Shown here piece by piece: positions 23,701 through 34,130 of a stretch of DNA of 64,000 bases. The notes beneath the pieces were generated by a model. That model made no database searches, was not told the DNA's origin, and was given only the letters and a program-made list of their open reading frames with translations. Both the position numbers and the translations under genes were made by a program. Source of the stretch: Sophora flavescens (taxonomy: Eukaryota; Streptophyta; Magnoliopsida; Fabales; Fabaceae); the NCBI GenBank assembly GCA_030762895.1, contig CM061064.1, positions 135,763,847 to 135,827,846 of the forward strand, in the 5' to 3' direction. Position 1 is the first letter of the stretch. The number at the start of each line of letters is the position of its first letter.

Positions 23701-25916
23701 AAAATAAATATTGTTAAAATAGTTCTTATAATAATTATTCCACTAAGAATTTAATTTAGATTTAGATTTCATTTTTAAAATAGATATTTTGCTTTTATGA
23801 TGGGTTTACAATTGTGACGAGGATATAGTGATATACCATCTCTCTCCAACGGAATTATTTCAACTTCTTATTCTTTACGGAAATTTTAAGTTGATAACTC
23901 TCTTGAAAAGATGGTATATTATTAAAAGTAGTATGAACCAATTATGTCTTCATAAAAATTGCGTTCATATTAATCACTTATATAGACAAGACAACAAAAA
24001 CAATTTTAGTTGACTAATTACATTTGAAATGTTCTTAAACTCGGTCATCTTGGAATTATGAAATAAGTGCAAAAAGAAGGAAAAAAACCCAAAAGATGAT
24101 ACGCATTTAAAAAGTCCAATACTACTTTTGGGAGATGGGCCACATGTGCTAATTTTTCTGGGTTACTTTTCGGAATTAGGTATGATTTCCATCTGGAATT
24201 TGGACCTTTACATCAAAATATTCCAATTTCCTTTTTTTTATTTCTACAACGCATGTGCGAGGTGCTTAAAAAGCTATCGAGTTGTTTCAATTGATTCAAT
24301 GGAGGTATAAAAACGAGATAAAATACCCCATTATAAAAAGGAAAAAACTTAGATATTATACAATAGATACTATATGTGTTGTTCACTAATTATAACATGT
24401 TATATAGATTAAATTTTTTATTTAAATTCTAATTTAAAATATTTTTATTTTTTTATTGATTGGTTAATCCATATATTGAATTATGATTAAAAAACAATAA
24501 AAACTACACATAACTACATGTAGATATAAGGCATAAGTGACATAAGTATCGTAAATAAGATTGAGATCATCTTCTTTTATTTTCTCCTTTTTCTTTGATA
24601 TTATAAAAAAGAAAGACACAAAAACAAGCTTTCAATCCTATTATGCATAAAACAAGTTTAACGTTGGTACAAAATATTCTGACATATACAGGTTTACAGA
24701 AGTTTGTTTTTCCCTCTCTTTAGACAACTCAAATACTTAGATATGACCCATCAAGAAAAAAAAACACAGATATGAAACAAAAATAAATAAATAAATGAGA
24801 CAATCGTGATATATGTTTGTTTAATCGATTTACCTGAGGTTCACCAATCCATCTCAATGGTATGGAAGAGAGGCCAATCTCTTGTTCATGTGAACTTTTG
24901 TGCCACAGATCACTGAGGAGCAGGTTGAACTCACCATCATAATGGAATGACTCATTTTGTCCTTTCGGTAAATCCACAATGAGTGAACCATACAACCCAG
25001 CTGCTCTCTGCATACCGTAGTGTCCATGGTAGAAATATGTACCAGGCTACACCATAAAAGAAAACCCCAATGAATACATTAACATCAAGTCAAGAGAATA
25101 AACTATGCTCTAATTGAATAACAAAAGGATAAAACAGTACACACACAAAACTCCAAAAGAACCCAAAGCCGCCGGAGATGCCACTTTGGTTCAAAGAATA
25201 AAGAATGGGATAATATGCCGTATATCTATCAACACAGAATTCTAAGAAACGAAAAAAAAAAACTTTAGAAATGTAAAATTACCCTGTCAACTGTGAATCT
25301 ATAACGAAAAGTTTCCCCTGGGTTTATAGCACACTGTGAAATGGCAGCAGTACCATCTGCCCAAGGAGTTCCAAGCTGCATACATAAAAACAAGAAAATT
25401 GTATTTAAGCCTCGGAAATCATAAACATTTATCTCCAATAACTTTCGGACATTTTTTTATTTTTATAATATAATAAATATTTATAGTTTACTTATAAATA
25501 TGGCATGCTAAAACCATTAGAACGACTGAAGTTTATAAAGCTGAAAGATGAAAAATCAATCTTTCTCCAACATGCTCTTATTATACAAAGGCATAGAAAC
25601 GAGAGGGAAATATATAGACAATGGCGAAATTATGAAAATAATAAAAATATCGAACCTGTCTGATTCCATGCCAGTGAATAACAGTTCCCTCTGTGGAGAG
25701 TTTATTAGTGAGTGCAATGTCAAGAGTGTCTCCAACTTCAGCTCTGATAGTTGGGCCAGGAAACTGGCCGTTGATTCCCATCACAACGTGCTCCAAGCAA
25801 TCTGGTTTCCTAATCATGTACTCTACATCGAACTTGTAGTGCCTTACTCTTGCTTCAACCGATAATTGAAACAGACTCAACCACATGCAACAAAGAAAAA
25901 GAGCGTTGAAGCTCAT
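18752..25916 (-). CDS. L-ascorbate oxidase (five exons)
   Basis: Secreted multicopper oxidase that oxidises ascorbate with oxygen in the cell wall. Exons: 25916-25656, 25375-25283, 25046-24834, 23006-22812 and 19711-18752 (stop 18754-18752). All introns are GT-AG and phase 0. The spliced length is 1722 nt, or 573 residues, the usual size. The N-terminus (MSFNALFLCCMWLSLFQLSVEA) looks like a signal peptide. Copper ligands are complete: HWHG (H81, H83), HGH (H125, H127), HPWHLHGH (H467, H470, H472) and HCHIEPHLHMGM with C529, H534 and type-1 axial M539. The Met ligand and EADGNYLQPF favour ascorbate oxidase over laccase. Several N-glycosylation sequons are present. The frame is intact, so the gene looks functional. 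A 17-kb retroelement array begins about 275 bp upstream of the ATG and may alter its expression. Confidence 0.95.
20466..20899. mobile_element. MITE-like element in intron 4
   Basis: The left border reads GCGTTTGATTTGCC and the right border, reverse-complemented, reads GGTGTTTGATTTACA. They form short imperfect terminal inverted repeats about 430 bp apart, with no coding sequence. This fits a hAT-type MITE, but the target duplication was not resolved. Confidence 0.4.
20691..20745. repeat. TA dinucleotide microsatellite
   Basis: About 27 uninterrupted TA units inside the MITE-like element of intron 4. Such tracts are usually length-polymorphic. Confidence 0.97.
21140..21826. mobile_element. 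Second MITE-like (hAT-type) element in intron 4
   Basis: The left end CCTGTTTGGTAAAAACTAACGG and the reverse complement of the right end, CATGTTTGCCAAAAATACTAG...TTTAACGGATAGCG, share the blocks TGTTTG, AAAAA, CTA and ACGGATA. This is consistent with degenerate terminal inverted repeats of a non-coding hAT-type element. The interior is highly AT-rich. Confidence 0.4.
23007..24833 (-). other. Intron 3 of ascorbate oxidase
   Basis: A 1.8-kb AT-rich intron with donor GTAAATCG at 24833 and acceptor TTTTTCAG at 23007. No element with clear borders was recognised. Its exon-4-proximal 440 bp (23007-23446) are duplicated at 44104-44540. Confidence 0.8.
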
Positions 25917-26063
25917 TGTTGCTTTAGCTCAGAGAGCCTTAGGAGCAAGGTGTCAAGCAATTGAAGAAGCTATTGCTCAACAAATGAAGTGAAATATTTA
26001 TGAAAGTGTAACACCAGAATAGAGGAAAGTTGTATCTGGATTATGGTAGCATTGCTTGGGTGA

Positions 26064-26075
26064 GCATATATATAG
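26064..26075 (-). promoter_or_regulatory. Candidate TATA box of ascorbate oxidase
   Basis: Read on the minus strand the sequence is CTATATATATGC, about 150 bp upstream of the ATG at 25916. A transcription start near 26035-26045 would be expected. Only about 115 bp separate it from the retroelement array border at 26191. Confidence 0.6.
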
Positions 26076-26190
26076 AGGGATAGAGGGAGCGGGGAGAGGG
26101 GGAAATAATTAGTTAATATATATATATTTATTGGTATTTTAAACAAGCAATCAATACACGTGATCATTTTATATTATTGCAGCACATAAT

Positions 26191-26503
26191 TGTAGGAAAT
26201 AGCGGAGAGGATACGGAGATGCTAACAAACTCAAATGATTCAAATTGATTGGCTTTGTTTTCAAATGCTCAAGTACAAGCCTTTTTATAGATGCTAGGGA
26301 TGACTCTAGATCCATCTAATACAATGAACATATTTAATGCAGTTAATTAAGCACATGTATCATGCTACTTTGAAACTACAAGTCCTAGAAACTATAAGTT
26401 CTTTAATGTAGAGATCCATGAATGCATTGGAAAATATTATGAACCTAAACATTCATGAAGACTGATTACTTAAATGGATTGGATCAAGTTTAAATTTCCA
26501 ACA
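26191..26503 (-). repeat. Array LTR 1 (outermost, next to ascorbate oxidase)
   Basis: 313 bp, preceded by ATAAT. Read on the minus strand it contains TATAAAAAG (26289-26281), the likely LTR promoter, which points toward the ascorbate oxidase gene. It has private variants such as AGCGGAGAGGATACGG, where the other LTRs have AGTGGAGAGGATATGG. This fits its being an outermost copy excluded from homogenisation. Confidence 0.93.
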
Positions 26504-27695
26504 CTCCCCCTTAAACACTCCCCCTTAAACTTGATCCTTTTTGGTGACTCTAATTGTAATTTGGGAAAAAACACTTCTTCAAAATCAAGTAACTCGGTGC
26601 TAGCAAATAGATAAAATAAAGTTGTTTGATTCAATATCTCCACTTCATAACTATCCAAGAGGCTTCTTGTACTTGTAGAACCTTGTGATGAACAACCATG
26701 AGGTGAATGCTTCTCATTAGTATTTAGTGAAGGGAGAAAGGACATAATTGTCCTTAGAAAACAATAGCTCCCTTGCATTGGAGAATCAACATTTTCATGG
26801 GTCTCCCTCTTAGGACCATTAACAAAATTCTTTTCCTCCTTAATTGGATTAATTTCAAATTTCTTTGGTTCAAAGTTGCTTCCATCATTCAAATTCTCAT
26901 ATGCAAGTTTTATATCATGTTTCGCACTTTCTTTTCCTTTTATAAGAATTAGAGCTTCACCTTTGTGTTCAATTTCCACCTTCGAATTATCTTCAAAGAC
27001 AACTTGTCCTTTATAACTTTTATCATGACCAATGAATAAGTCCTTGTTGCCACTAATATGATTGATCACAGTGATGTCAAGATGCCACAAAAACTTGTCA
27101 TCATCTCCTTCACTAAAAAATAAAAGTTGTTCTTCTCCTTCTTTCTTTTCAACGATAAGATCTCCTTCTAGTTGTTTTTCATCTTCTTTTTCTTCGACAT
27201 CATGGTCTTCTTCAAGTTTTCTATCTTCATCCTCTTTCTCTTCAACAAGATGATCCTCTCCATTGGTAGGATGAATCCAACATTCACTAGTATAATGACC
27301 ATATTTGAAGCAATTATAGCATTCAATCTTAAATTCATCATACCTTCTCTCTCCTTGTTCATGGGGACTAGAATGTTTTTTTTTTGTTTGTCTTTCAAAG
27401 AGTACATTGCATGGAGAATATCCCAAGCTTCCTTCGCCTTTGTTGCACAAGCCACTTTCTCTAATAAAGCATCATCCCATGCTCCTTGAATAATACCAAG
27501 AGCAAGTTGATCCAATTTGTGAATTGTTTGCAAATTGCTTCTTTGAGCTTTACTCAAAGCTTCTTCATTCTCCGGTTCAACATATCCATCCTTAACAATC
27601 TCCCATGCCTCATGGGAACCAAGATATGTCTTCATACGAATACACCAATGATCGAATCTCTCACCAAGTTTAGGAATTGGAACAAAGCAAGACAT
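26470..27695 (-). pseudogene. Array unit 1 gag ORF, frameshifted
   Basis: It starts like the other units (MSCFVPIPKLGERFDHW). A T-run near 27376-27390 has two extra bases compared with the sister units, which shifts the frame just before the zinc knuckle. The rest is open in another frame from about 27400. The 3' end is also altered: a 14-bp duplication of CACTCCCCCTTAAA at the polypurine tract changes the last residues. It shares THENVDSP and VNGPKRE with units 9-11 at the opposite edge. Confidence 0.85.
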
Positions 27696-27728
27696 ATTCA
27701 AGAAAGGAACCTAGCTCTGATACCACTT

Positions 27729-28041
27729 TGTAGGAAATAGTGGAGAGGATATGGAGAGGCTAACAAACTCAAATGATTCAAATTGATTGGCTTTGTTTTC
27801 AAATGCTCAAGTACAAGCCTTTTTATAGATGCTAGGGATGACTCTAGATCCATCTAATACAATGAACATATTTAATGCACTTAATTAAGCACATGTATCA
27901 TGCTACTTTGAAACTACAAGTCCTAGAAACTACAAGTTCTTTAATGTAGAGATCCATGAATGCATTGGAAAATACTATGAACCTAAACATTCATGAAGAC
28001 TGATTACTTAAATGGATTGGATCAAGTTTAAATTTCCAACA
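27729..28041 (-). repeat. Array LTR 2
   Basis: 313 bp. The neighbouring polypurine tract is mutated (plus strand CTCGCCCTT instead of CTCCCCCTT). Confidence 0.92.
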
Positions 28042-29217
28042 CTCGCCCTTAAACTTGATCCTTTTTGGTGACTCTAATTGTAATTTGGGAAAAAACACTT
28101 CTTCAAAATCAAGTAACTTGGTGCTAGCAAATAGATAAAATAAAGTTGTTTGATTCAATATCTCCACTTCATAACTATCCAAGAGACTTCTTGTACTTGT
28201 AGAACCTTGTGATGAACAACCATGAGGTGAATGCTTCTCATTAGTATTTAGTGAAGGGAGAAAGGACATAATTGTCCTTAGAAAACAATAGCTCCCTTGC
28301 ATTGGAGAATCAACATTTTCATGGGTCTCCCTCTTAGGACCTTTAACAAAATTCTTTTCCTCCTTAATTGGATTAATTTCAAATTTCTTTGGTTCAAAGT
28401 TGCTTCCATCATTCAAATTCTCATATGTAAGTTTTATATCATGTTTCGCACTTTCTTTTCCTTTTATAAGAATTAGAGCTTCACCTTTGTGTTCAATTTC
28501 CACCTTCGAATTATCTTCAAAGACAACTTGTCCTTTATAACTTTCATCATGACCAATGAATAAGTCCTTGTTGCCACTAATATGATTGATCACAGTGATG
28601 TCAAGATGCCACAAAAACTTGTCATCATCTCCTTCACTAAAAAATAAAAGTTGTTCTTCTCCTTCTTTCTTTTCAACGATAAGATCTCCTTCTAGTTGTT
28701 TTTCATCTTCTTTTTCTTCGACATCATGGTCTTCTTCAAGTTTTCTATCTTCATCTTCTTTCTCTTCAACAAGATGATCCTCTCCATTGGTAGGATGAAT
28801 CCAACATTCACTAGTATAATGACCATATTTGAAGCAATTATAGCATTCAATCTTAAATTCATCATACCTTCTCTCTCCTTGCTCATGGGGACTAGAATGT
28901 TTTTTCTCTTTGTCTTTCAAAGAGTACATTGCATGGAGAATATCCCAAGCTTCCTTCGCCTTTGTTGCACAACCCACTTTCTCTAATAAAGCATCATCCA
29001 ATGCTCCTTGAATAATACCAAGAGCAAGTTGATCCAATTTGTGAATTTTTTGCAAATTGCTTCTTTGAGCTTTACTCAAAGCTTCTTCATTCTCCGGTTC
29101 AACATATCCATCCTTAAAAATCTCCCATGCCTCATGGGAACCAAGATATGTCTTCATACGAATACACCAATGATCGAATCTCTCACCAAGTTTAGGAATT
29201 GGAACAAAGCAAGACAT
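27991..29217 (-). CDS. Array unit 2 gag-like ORF, intact (408 codons)
   Basis: Best reference copy of the array protein. Residues 1-100 match the first half of a copia UBN2-type gag domain (RFDHWCIRMKTYLGSHEAWE, KEAWDILHAMYSLKD). The second half of that domain is missing, and a zinc knuckle CYNCFKYGHYTSEC (125-138) follows directly. Residues 146-196 are an acidic repeat rich in EEKEDE. Residues 203-250 resemble the copia protease start, but the catalytic DTG is DIT (WHLDITVINHISGNKDLF). The last 150 residues match no family I know. The frame runs into LTR 2 and stops at 27993-27991. The expected role is RNA binding and particle formation. Variants here: IFKDGY, KIHKLDQ and VKGPKRE. Confidence 0.88.
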   Translation of the reverse strand: MSCFVPIPKLGERFDHWCIRMKTYLGSHEAWEIFKDGYVEPENEEALSKAQRSNLQKIHKLDQLALGIIQGALDDALLEKVGCATKAKEAWDILHAMYSLKDKEKKHSSPHEQGERRYDEFKIECYNCFKYGHYTSECWIHPTNGEDHLVEEKEDEDRKLEEDHDVEEKEDEKQLEGDLIVEKKEGEEQLLFFSEGDDDKFLWHLDITVINHISGNKDLFIGHDESYKGQVVFEDNSKVEIEHKGEALILIKGKESAKHDIKLTYENLNDGSNFEPKKFEINPIKEEKNFVKGPKRETHENVDSPMQGSYCFLRTIMSFLPSLNTNEKHSPHGCSSQGSTSTRSLLDSYEVEILNQTTLFYLFASTKLLDFEEVFFPKLQLESPKRIKFKGECWKFKLDPIHLSNQSS

Positions 29218-29250
29218 ATTCAAGAAAGGAACCTAGCTCTGATACCACTT

Positions 29251-29563
29251 TGTAGGAAATAGTGGAGAGGATATGGAGAGGCTAACAAACTCAAATGATT
29301 CAAATTGATTGGCTTTGTTTTCAAATGCTCAAGTACAAGCCTTTTTATAGATGCTAGGGATGACTCTAGATCCATCTAATACAATGAACATATTTAATGC
29401 ACTTAATTAAGCACATGTATCATGCTACTTTGAAACTACAAGTCCTAGAAACTACAAGTTCTTTAATGTAGAGATCCATGAATGCATTGGAAAATACTAT
29501 GAACCTAAACATTCATGAAGACTGATTACTTAAATGGATTGGATCAAGTTTAAATTTCCAACA
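29251..29563 (-). repeat. Array LTR 3
   Basis: 313 bp, with a standard polypurine tract beside it. Confidence 0.92.
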
Positions 29564-30739
29564 CTCCCCCTTAAACTTGATCCTTTTTGGTGACTCTAAT
29601 TGTAATTTGGGAAAAAACACTTCTTCAAAATCAAGTAACTTGGTGCTAGCAAATAGATAAAATAAAGTTGTTTGATTCAATATCTCCACTTCATAACTAT
29701 CCAAGAGGCTTCTTGTACTTGTAGAACCTTGTGATGATCAACCATGAGGTGAATGCTTCTCATTAGTATTTAGTGAAGGGAGAAAGGACATAATTGTCCT
29801 TAGAAAACAATAGCTCCCTTGCATTGGAGAATCAACATTTTCATGGCTCTCCCTCTTAGGACCATCGACAAAATTCTTTTCCTCCTTAATTGGATTAATT
29901 TCAAATTTCTTTGGTTCAAAGTTGCTTCCATCATTCAAATTCTCATATGTAAGTTTTATATCATGTTTCGTACTTTCTTTTCCTTTTATAAGAATTAGAA
30001 CTTCACCTTTGTGTTCAATTTCCACCTTCGAATTATCTTCAAAGACAACTTGTCCTTTATAACTTTCATCATGACCAATGAATAAGTCCTTGTTGCCACT
30101 AATATGATTGATCACAGTGATGTCAAGATGCCACAAAAACTTGTCATCATCTCCTTCACTAAAAAATAAAAGTTGTTCTTCTCCTTCTTTCTTTTCAACG
30201 ATAAGATCTCCTTCTAGTTGTTTTTCATCTTCTTTTTCTTCGACATCATGGTCTTCTTCAAGTTTTCTATCTTCATCTTCTTTCTCTTCAACAAGATGAT
30301 CCTCTCCATTGGTAGGATGAATCCAACATTCACTAGTATAATGACTATATTTGAAGCAATTATAGCATTCAATCTTAAATTCATCATACCTTCTCTCTCC
30401 TTGCTCATGGGGACTAGAATGTTTTTTCTCTTTGTATTTCAAAGAGTACATTGCATGGAGAATATCCCAAGCTTCCTTCGCCTTTGTTGCACAACCCACT
30501 TTCTCTAATAAAGCATCATCCAATGCTCCTTGAATAATACCAAGAGCAAGTTGATCCAATTTTTGAATTGTTTGCAAATTGCTTCTTTGAGCTTTACTCA
30601 AAGCTTCTTCATTCTCCGGTTCAACATATCCATCCTTAAAAATCTCCCATGCCTCATGGGAACCAAGATATGTCTTCATACGAATACACCAATGATCGAA
30701 TCTCTCACCAAGTTTAGGAATTGGAACAAAGCAAGACAT
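29513..30739 (-). pseudogene. Array unit 3 gag ORF with premature stop
   Basis: Open from the ATG to a TGA at 29740-29738, where sister units have TGT (Cys). About 75 codons at the C-terminus are lost, though the frame is open again to 29513. It shares the rare variants KYKEKK and KYSHYT with unit 6. The latter changes Gly to Ser inside the zinc knuckle. Confidence 0.88.
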
Positions 30740-30772
30740 ATTCAAGAAAGGAACCTAGCTCTGATACCACTT

Positions 30773-31085
30773 TGTAGGAAATAGTGGAGAGGATATGGAG
30801 AGGCTAACAAACTCAAATGATTCAAATTGATTGGCTTTGTTTTCAAATGCTCAAGTACAAGCCTTTTTATAGATGCTAGGGATGACTCTAGATCCATCTA
30901 ATACAATGAACATATTTAATGCACTTAATTAAGCACATGTATCATGCTACTTTGAAACTACAAGTCCTAGAAACTACAAGTTCTTTAATGTAGAGATCCA
31001 TGAATGCATTGGAAAATACTATGAACCTAAACATTCATGAAGACTGATTACTTAAATGGATTGGATCAAGTTTAAATTTCCAACA
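30773..31085 (-). repeat. Array LTR 4
   Basis: 313 bp, with a standard polypurine tract beside it. Confidence 0.92.
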
Positions 31086-32262
31086 CTCCCCCTTAAACTT
31101 GATCCTTTTTGGTGACTCTAATTGTAATTTGGGAAAAAACACTTCTTCAAAATCAAGTAACTTGGTGCTAGCAAATAGATAAAATAAAGTTGTTTGATTC
31201 AATATCTCCACTTCATAACTATCCAAGAGGCTTCTTGTACTTGTAGAACCTTGTGATGAACAACCATGAGGTGAATGCTTCTCATTAGTATTTAGTGAAG
31301 GGAGAAAGGACATAATTGTCCTTAGAAAACAATAGCTCCCTTGCATTGGAGAATCAACATTTTCATGGCCCTCCCTCTTAGGACCATCAACAAAATTCTT
31401 TTCCTCCTTAATTGGATTAATTTCAAATTTCTTTGGTTCAAAGTTGCTTCCATCATTCAAATTCTCATATGTAAGTTTTATATCATGTTTCGCACTTTCT
31501 TTTCCTTTTATAAGAATTAGAGCTTCACCTTTGTGTTCAATTTCCACCTTCGAATTATCTTCAAAGACAACTTGTCCTTTATAACTTTCATCATGACCAA
31601 TGAATAAGTCCTTGTTGCCACTAATATGATTGATCACAGTGATGTCAAGATGCCACAAAAACTTGTCATCATCTCCTTCACTAAAAAATAAAAGTTGTTC
31701 TTCTCCTTCTTTCTTTTCAACGATAAGATCTCCTTCTAGTTGTTTTTCATCTTCTTCTTCTTCGACATCATGGTCTTCTTCAAGTTTTCTATCTTCATCT
31801 TCTTTCTCTTCAACAAGATGATCCTCTCCATTGGTAGGATGAATCCAACATTCACTAGTGTAATGACCATATTTGAAGCAATTATAGCATTCAATCTTAA
31901 ATTCATCATACCTTCTCTCTCCTTGTTCATGGGGACTAGAATGTTTTTTCTCTTTGTCTTTCAAAGAGTACATTGCATGGAGAATATCCCAAGCTTCCTT
32001 CGCCTTTGTTGCACAAGCCACTTTCTCTAATAAAGCATCATCCAATGCTCCTTGAATAATACCAAGAGCAAGTTGATCCAATTTTTGAATTGTTTGCAAA
32101 TTGCTTCTTTGAGCTTTACTCAAAGCTTCTTCATTCTCCGGGTTCAACATATCCATCCTTAAAAATCTCCCATGCCTCATGGGAACCAAGATATGTCTTC
32201 ATACGAATACACCAATGATCGAATCTCTCACCAAGTTTAGGAATTGGAACAAAGCAAGACAT
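31035..32262 (-). pseudogene. Array unit 4 gag ORF, frameshifted near the N-terminus
   Basis: One extra G at 32140-32142 (CTCCGGGTTC against CTCCGGTTC elsewhere) shifts the frame after about 40 codons. The remaining 370 codons are open. It carries the VEEEEDEK and GHENVDSP variants also seen in units 7 and 8. Confidence 0.88.
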
Positions 32263-32295
32263 ATTCAAGAAAGGAACCTAGCTCTGATACCACTT

Positions 32296-32608
32296 TGTAG
32301 GAAATAGTGGAGAGGATATGGAGAGGCTAACAAACTCAAATGATTCAAATTGATTGGCTTTGTTTTCAAATGCTCAAGTACAAGCCTTTTTATAGATGCT
32401 AGGGATGACTCTAGATCCATCTAATACAATGAACATATTTAATGCACTTAATTAAGCACATGTATCATGCTACTTTGAAACTACAAGTCCTAGAAACTAC
32501 AAGTTCTTTAATGTAGAGATCCATGAATGCATTGGAAAATACTATGAACCTAAACATTCATGAAGACTGATTACTTAAATGGATTGGATCAAGTTTAAAT
32601 TTCCAACA
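32296..32608 (-). repeat. Array LTR 5
   Basis: 313 bp, with a standard polypurine tract beside it. Confidence 0.92.
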
Positions 32609-33784
32609 CTCCCCCTTAAACTTGATCCTTTTTGGTGACTCTAATTGTAATTTGGGAAAAAACACTTCTTCAAAATCAAGTAACTTGGTGCTAGCAAATA
32701 GATAAAATAAAGTTGTTTGATTCAATATCTCCACTTCATTACTATCCAAGAGGCTTCTTGTACTTGTAGAACCTTGTGATGAACAACCATGAGGTGAATG
32801 CTTCTCATTAGTATTTAGTGAAGGGAGAAAGGACATAATTGTCCTTAGAAAACAATAGCTCCCTTGCATTGGAGAATCAACATTTTCATGGCTCTCCCTC
32901 TTAGGACCATCAACAAAATTCTTTTCCTCCTTAATTGGATTAATTTCAAATTTCTTTGGTTCAAAGTTGCTTCCATCATTCAAATTCTCATATGTAAGTT
33001 TTATATCATGTTTCGCACTTTCTTTTCCTTTTATAAGAATTAGAGCTTCACCTTTGTGTTCAATTTCCACCTTCGAATTATCTTCAAAGACAACTTGTCC
33101 TTTATAACTTTCATCATGACCAATGAATAAGTCCTTGTTGCCACTAATATGATTGATCACAGTGATGTCAAGATGCCACAAAAACTTGTCATCATCTCCT
33201 TCACTAAAAAATAAAAGTTGTTCTTCTCCTTCTTTCTTTTCAACGATAAGATCTCCTTCTAGTTGTTTTTCATCTTCTTCTTCTTCGACATCATGGTCTT
33301 CTTCAAGTTTTCTATCTTCATCTTCTTTCTCTTCAACAAGATGATCCTCTCCATTGGTAGGATGAATCCAACATTCACTAGTGTAATGACCATATTTGAA
33401 GCAATTATAGCATTCAATCTTAAATTCATCATACCTTCTCTCTCCTTGTTCATGGGGACTAGAATGTTTTTTCTCTTTGTCTTTCAAAGAGTACATTGCA
33501 TGGAGAATATCCCAAGCTTCCTTCGCCTTTGTTGCACAAGCCACTTTCTCTAATAAAGCATCATCCAATGCTCCTTGAATAATACCAAGAGCAAGTTGAT
33601 CCAATTTTTGAATTGTTTGCAAATTGCTTCTTTGAGCTTTACTCAAAGCTTCTTCATTCTCCGGTTCAACATATCCATCCTTAAAAATCTCCCATGCCTC
33701 ATGGGAACCAAGATATGTCTTCATACGAATACACCAATGATCGAATCTCTCACCAAGTTTAGGAATTGGAACAAAGCAAGACAT
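32558..33784 (-). CDS. Array unit 5 gag-like ORF, intact (408 codons)
   Basis: Full-length frame with an intact zinc knuckle and the DIT protease-like site. Variants: VEEEEDEK, ESHENVDSP, and Asn for Tyr in LLDSNEVEIL. It is a central-type copy (TIQKLDQ, VDGPKRE). Confidence 0.88.
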   Translation of the reverse strand: MSCFVPIPKLGERFDHWCIRMKTYLGSHEAWEIFKDGYVEPENEEALSKAQRSNLQTIQKLDQLALGIIQGALDDALLEKVACATKAKEAWDILHAMYSLKDKEKKHSSPHEQGERRYDEFKIECYNCFKYGHYTSECWIHPTNGEDHLVEEKEDEDRKLEEDHDVEEEEDEKQLEGDLIVEKKEGEEQLLFFSEGDDDKFLWHLDITVINHISGNKDLFIGHDESYKGQVVFEDNSKVEIEHKGEALILIKGKESAKHDIKLTYENLNDGSNFEPKKFEINPIKEEKNFVDGPKRESHENVDSPMQGSYCFLRTIMSFLPSLNTNEKHSPHGCSSQGSTSTRSLLDSNEVEILNQTTLFYLFASTKLLDFEEVFFPKLQLESPKRIKFKGECWKFKLDPIHLSNQSS

Positions 33785-33817
33785 ATTCAAGAAAGGAACC
33801 TAGCTCTGATACCACTT

Positions 33818-34130
33818 TGTAGGAAATAGTGGAGAGGATATGGAGAGGCTAACAAACTCAAATGATTCAAATTGATTGGCTTTGTTTTCAAATGCTCAAG
33901 TACAAGCCTTTTTATAGATGCTAGGGATGACTCTAGATCCATCTAATACAATGAACATATTTAATGCACTTAATTAAGCACATGTATCATGCTACTTTGA
34001 AACTACAAGTCCTAGAAACTACAAGTTCTTTAATGTAGAGATCCATGATTGCATTGGAAAATACTATGAACCTAAACATTCATGAAGACTGATTACTTAA
34101 ATGGATTGGATCAAGTTTAAATTTCCAACA
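33818..34130 (-). repeat. Array LTR 6
   Basis: 313 bp. It has a private change, GATTGCATTGG, where the others have GAATGCATTGG. Confidence 0.92.

Noticed and set aside
18752..25916. Laccase as identity of the multicopper oxidase
   Set aside because: The axial Met of the type-1 site, VEADGNYLQPF and the five-exon layout and size fit ascorbate oxidase better than plant laccase.
27715..27730. Possible tRNA gene suggested by the repeated TGGTATCAGAGC words
   Set aside because: Only the 12-nt complement of the tRNA-Met 3' end is present, next to an LTR end. These are primer binding sites.
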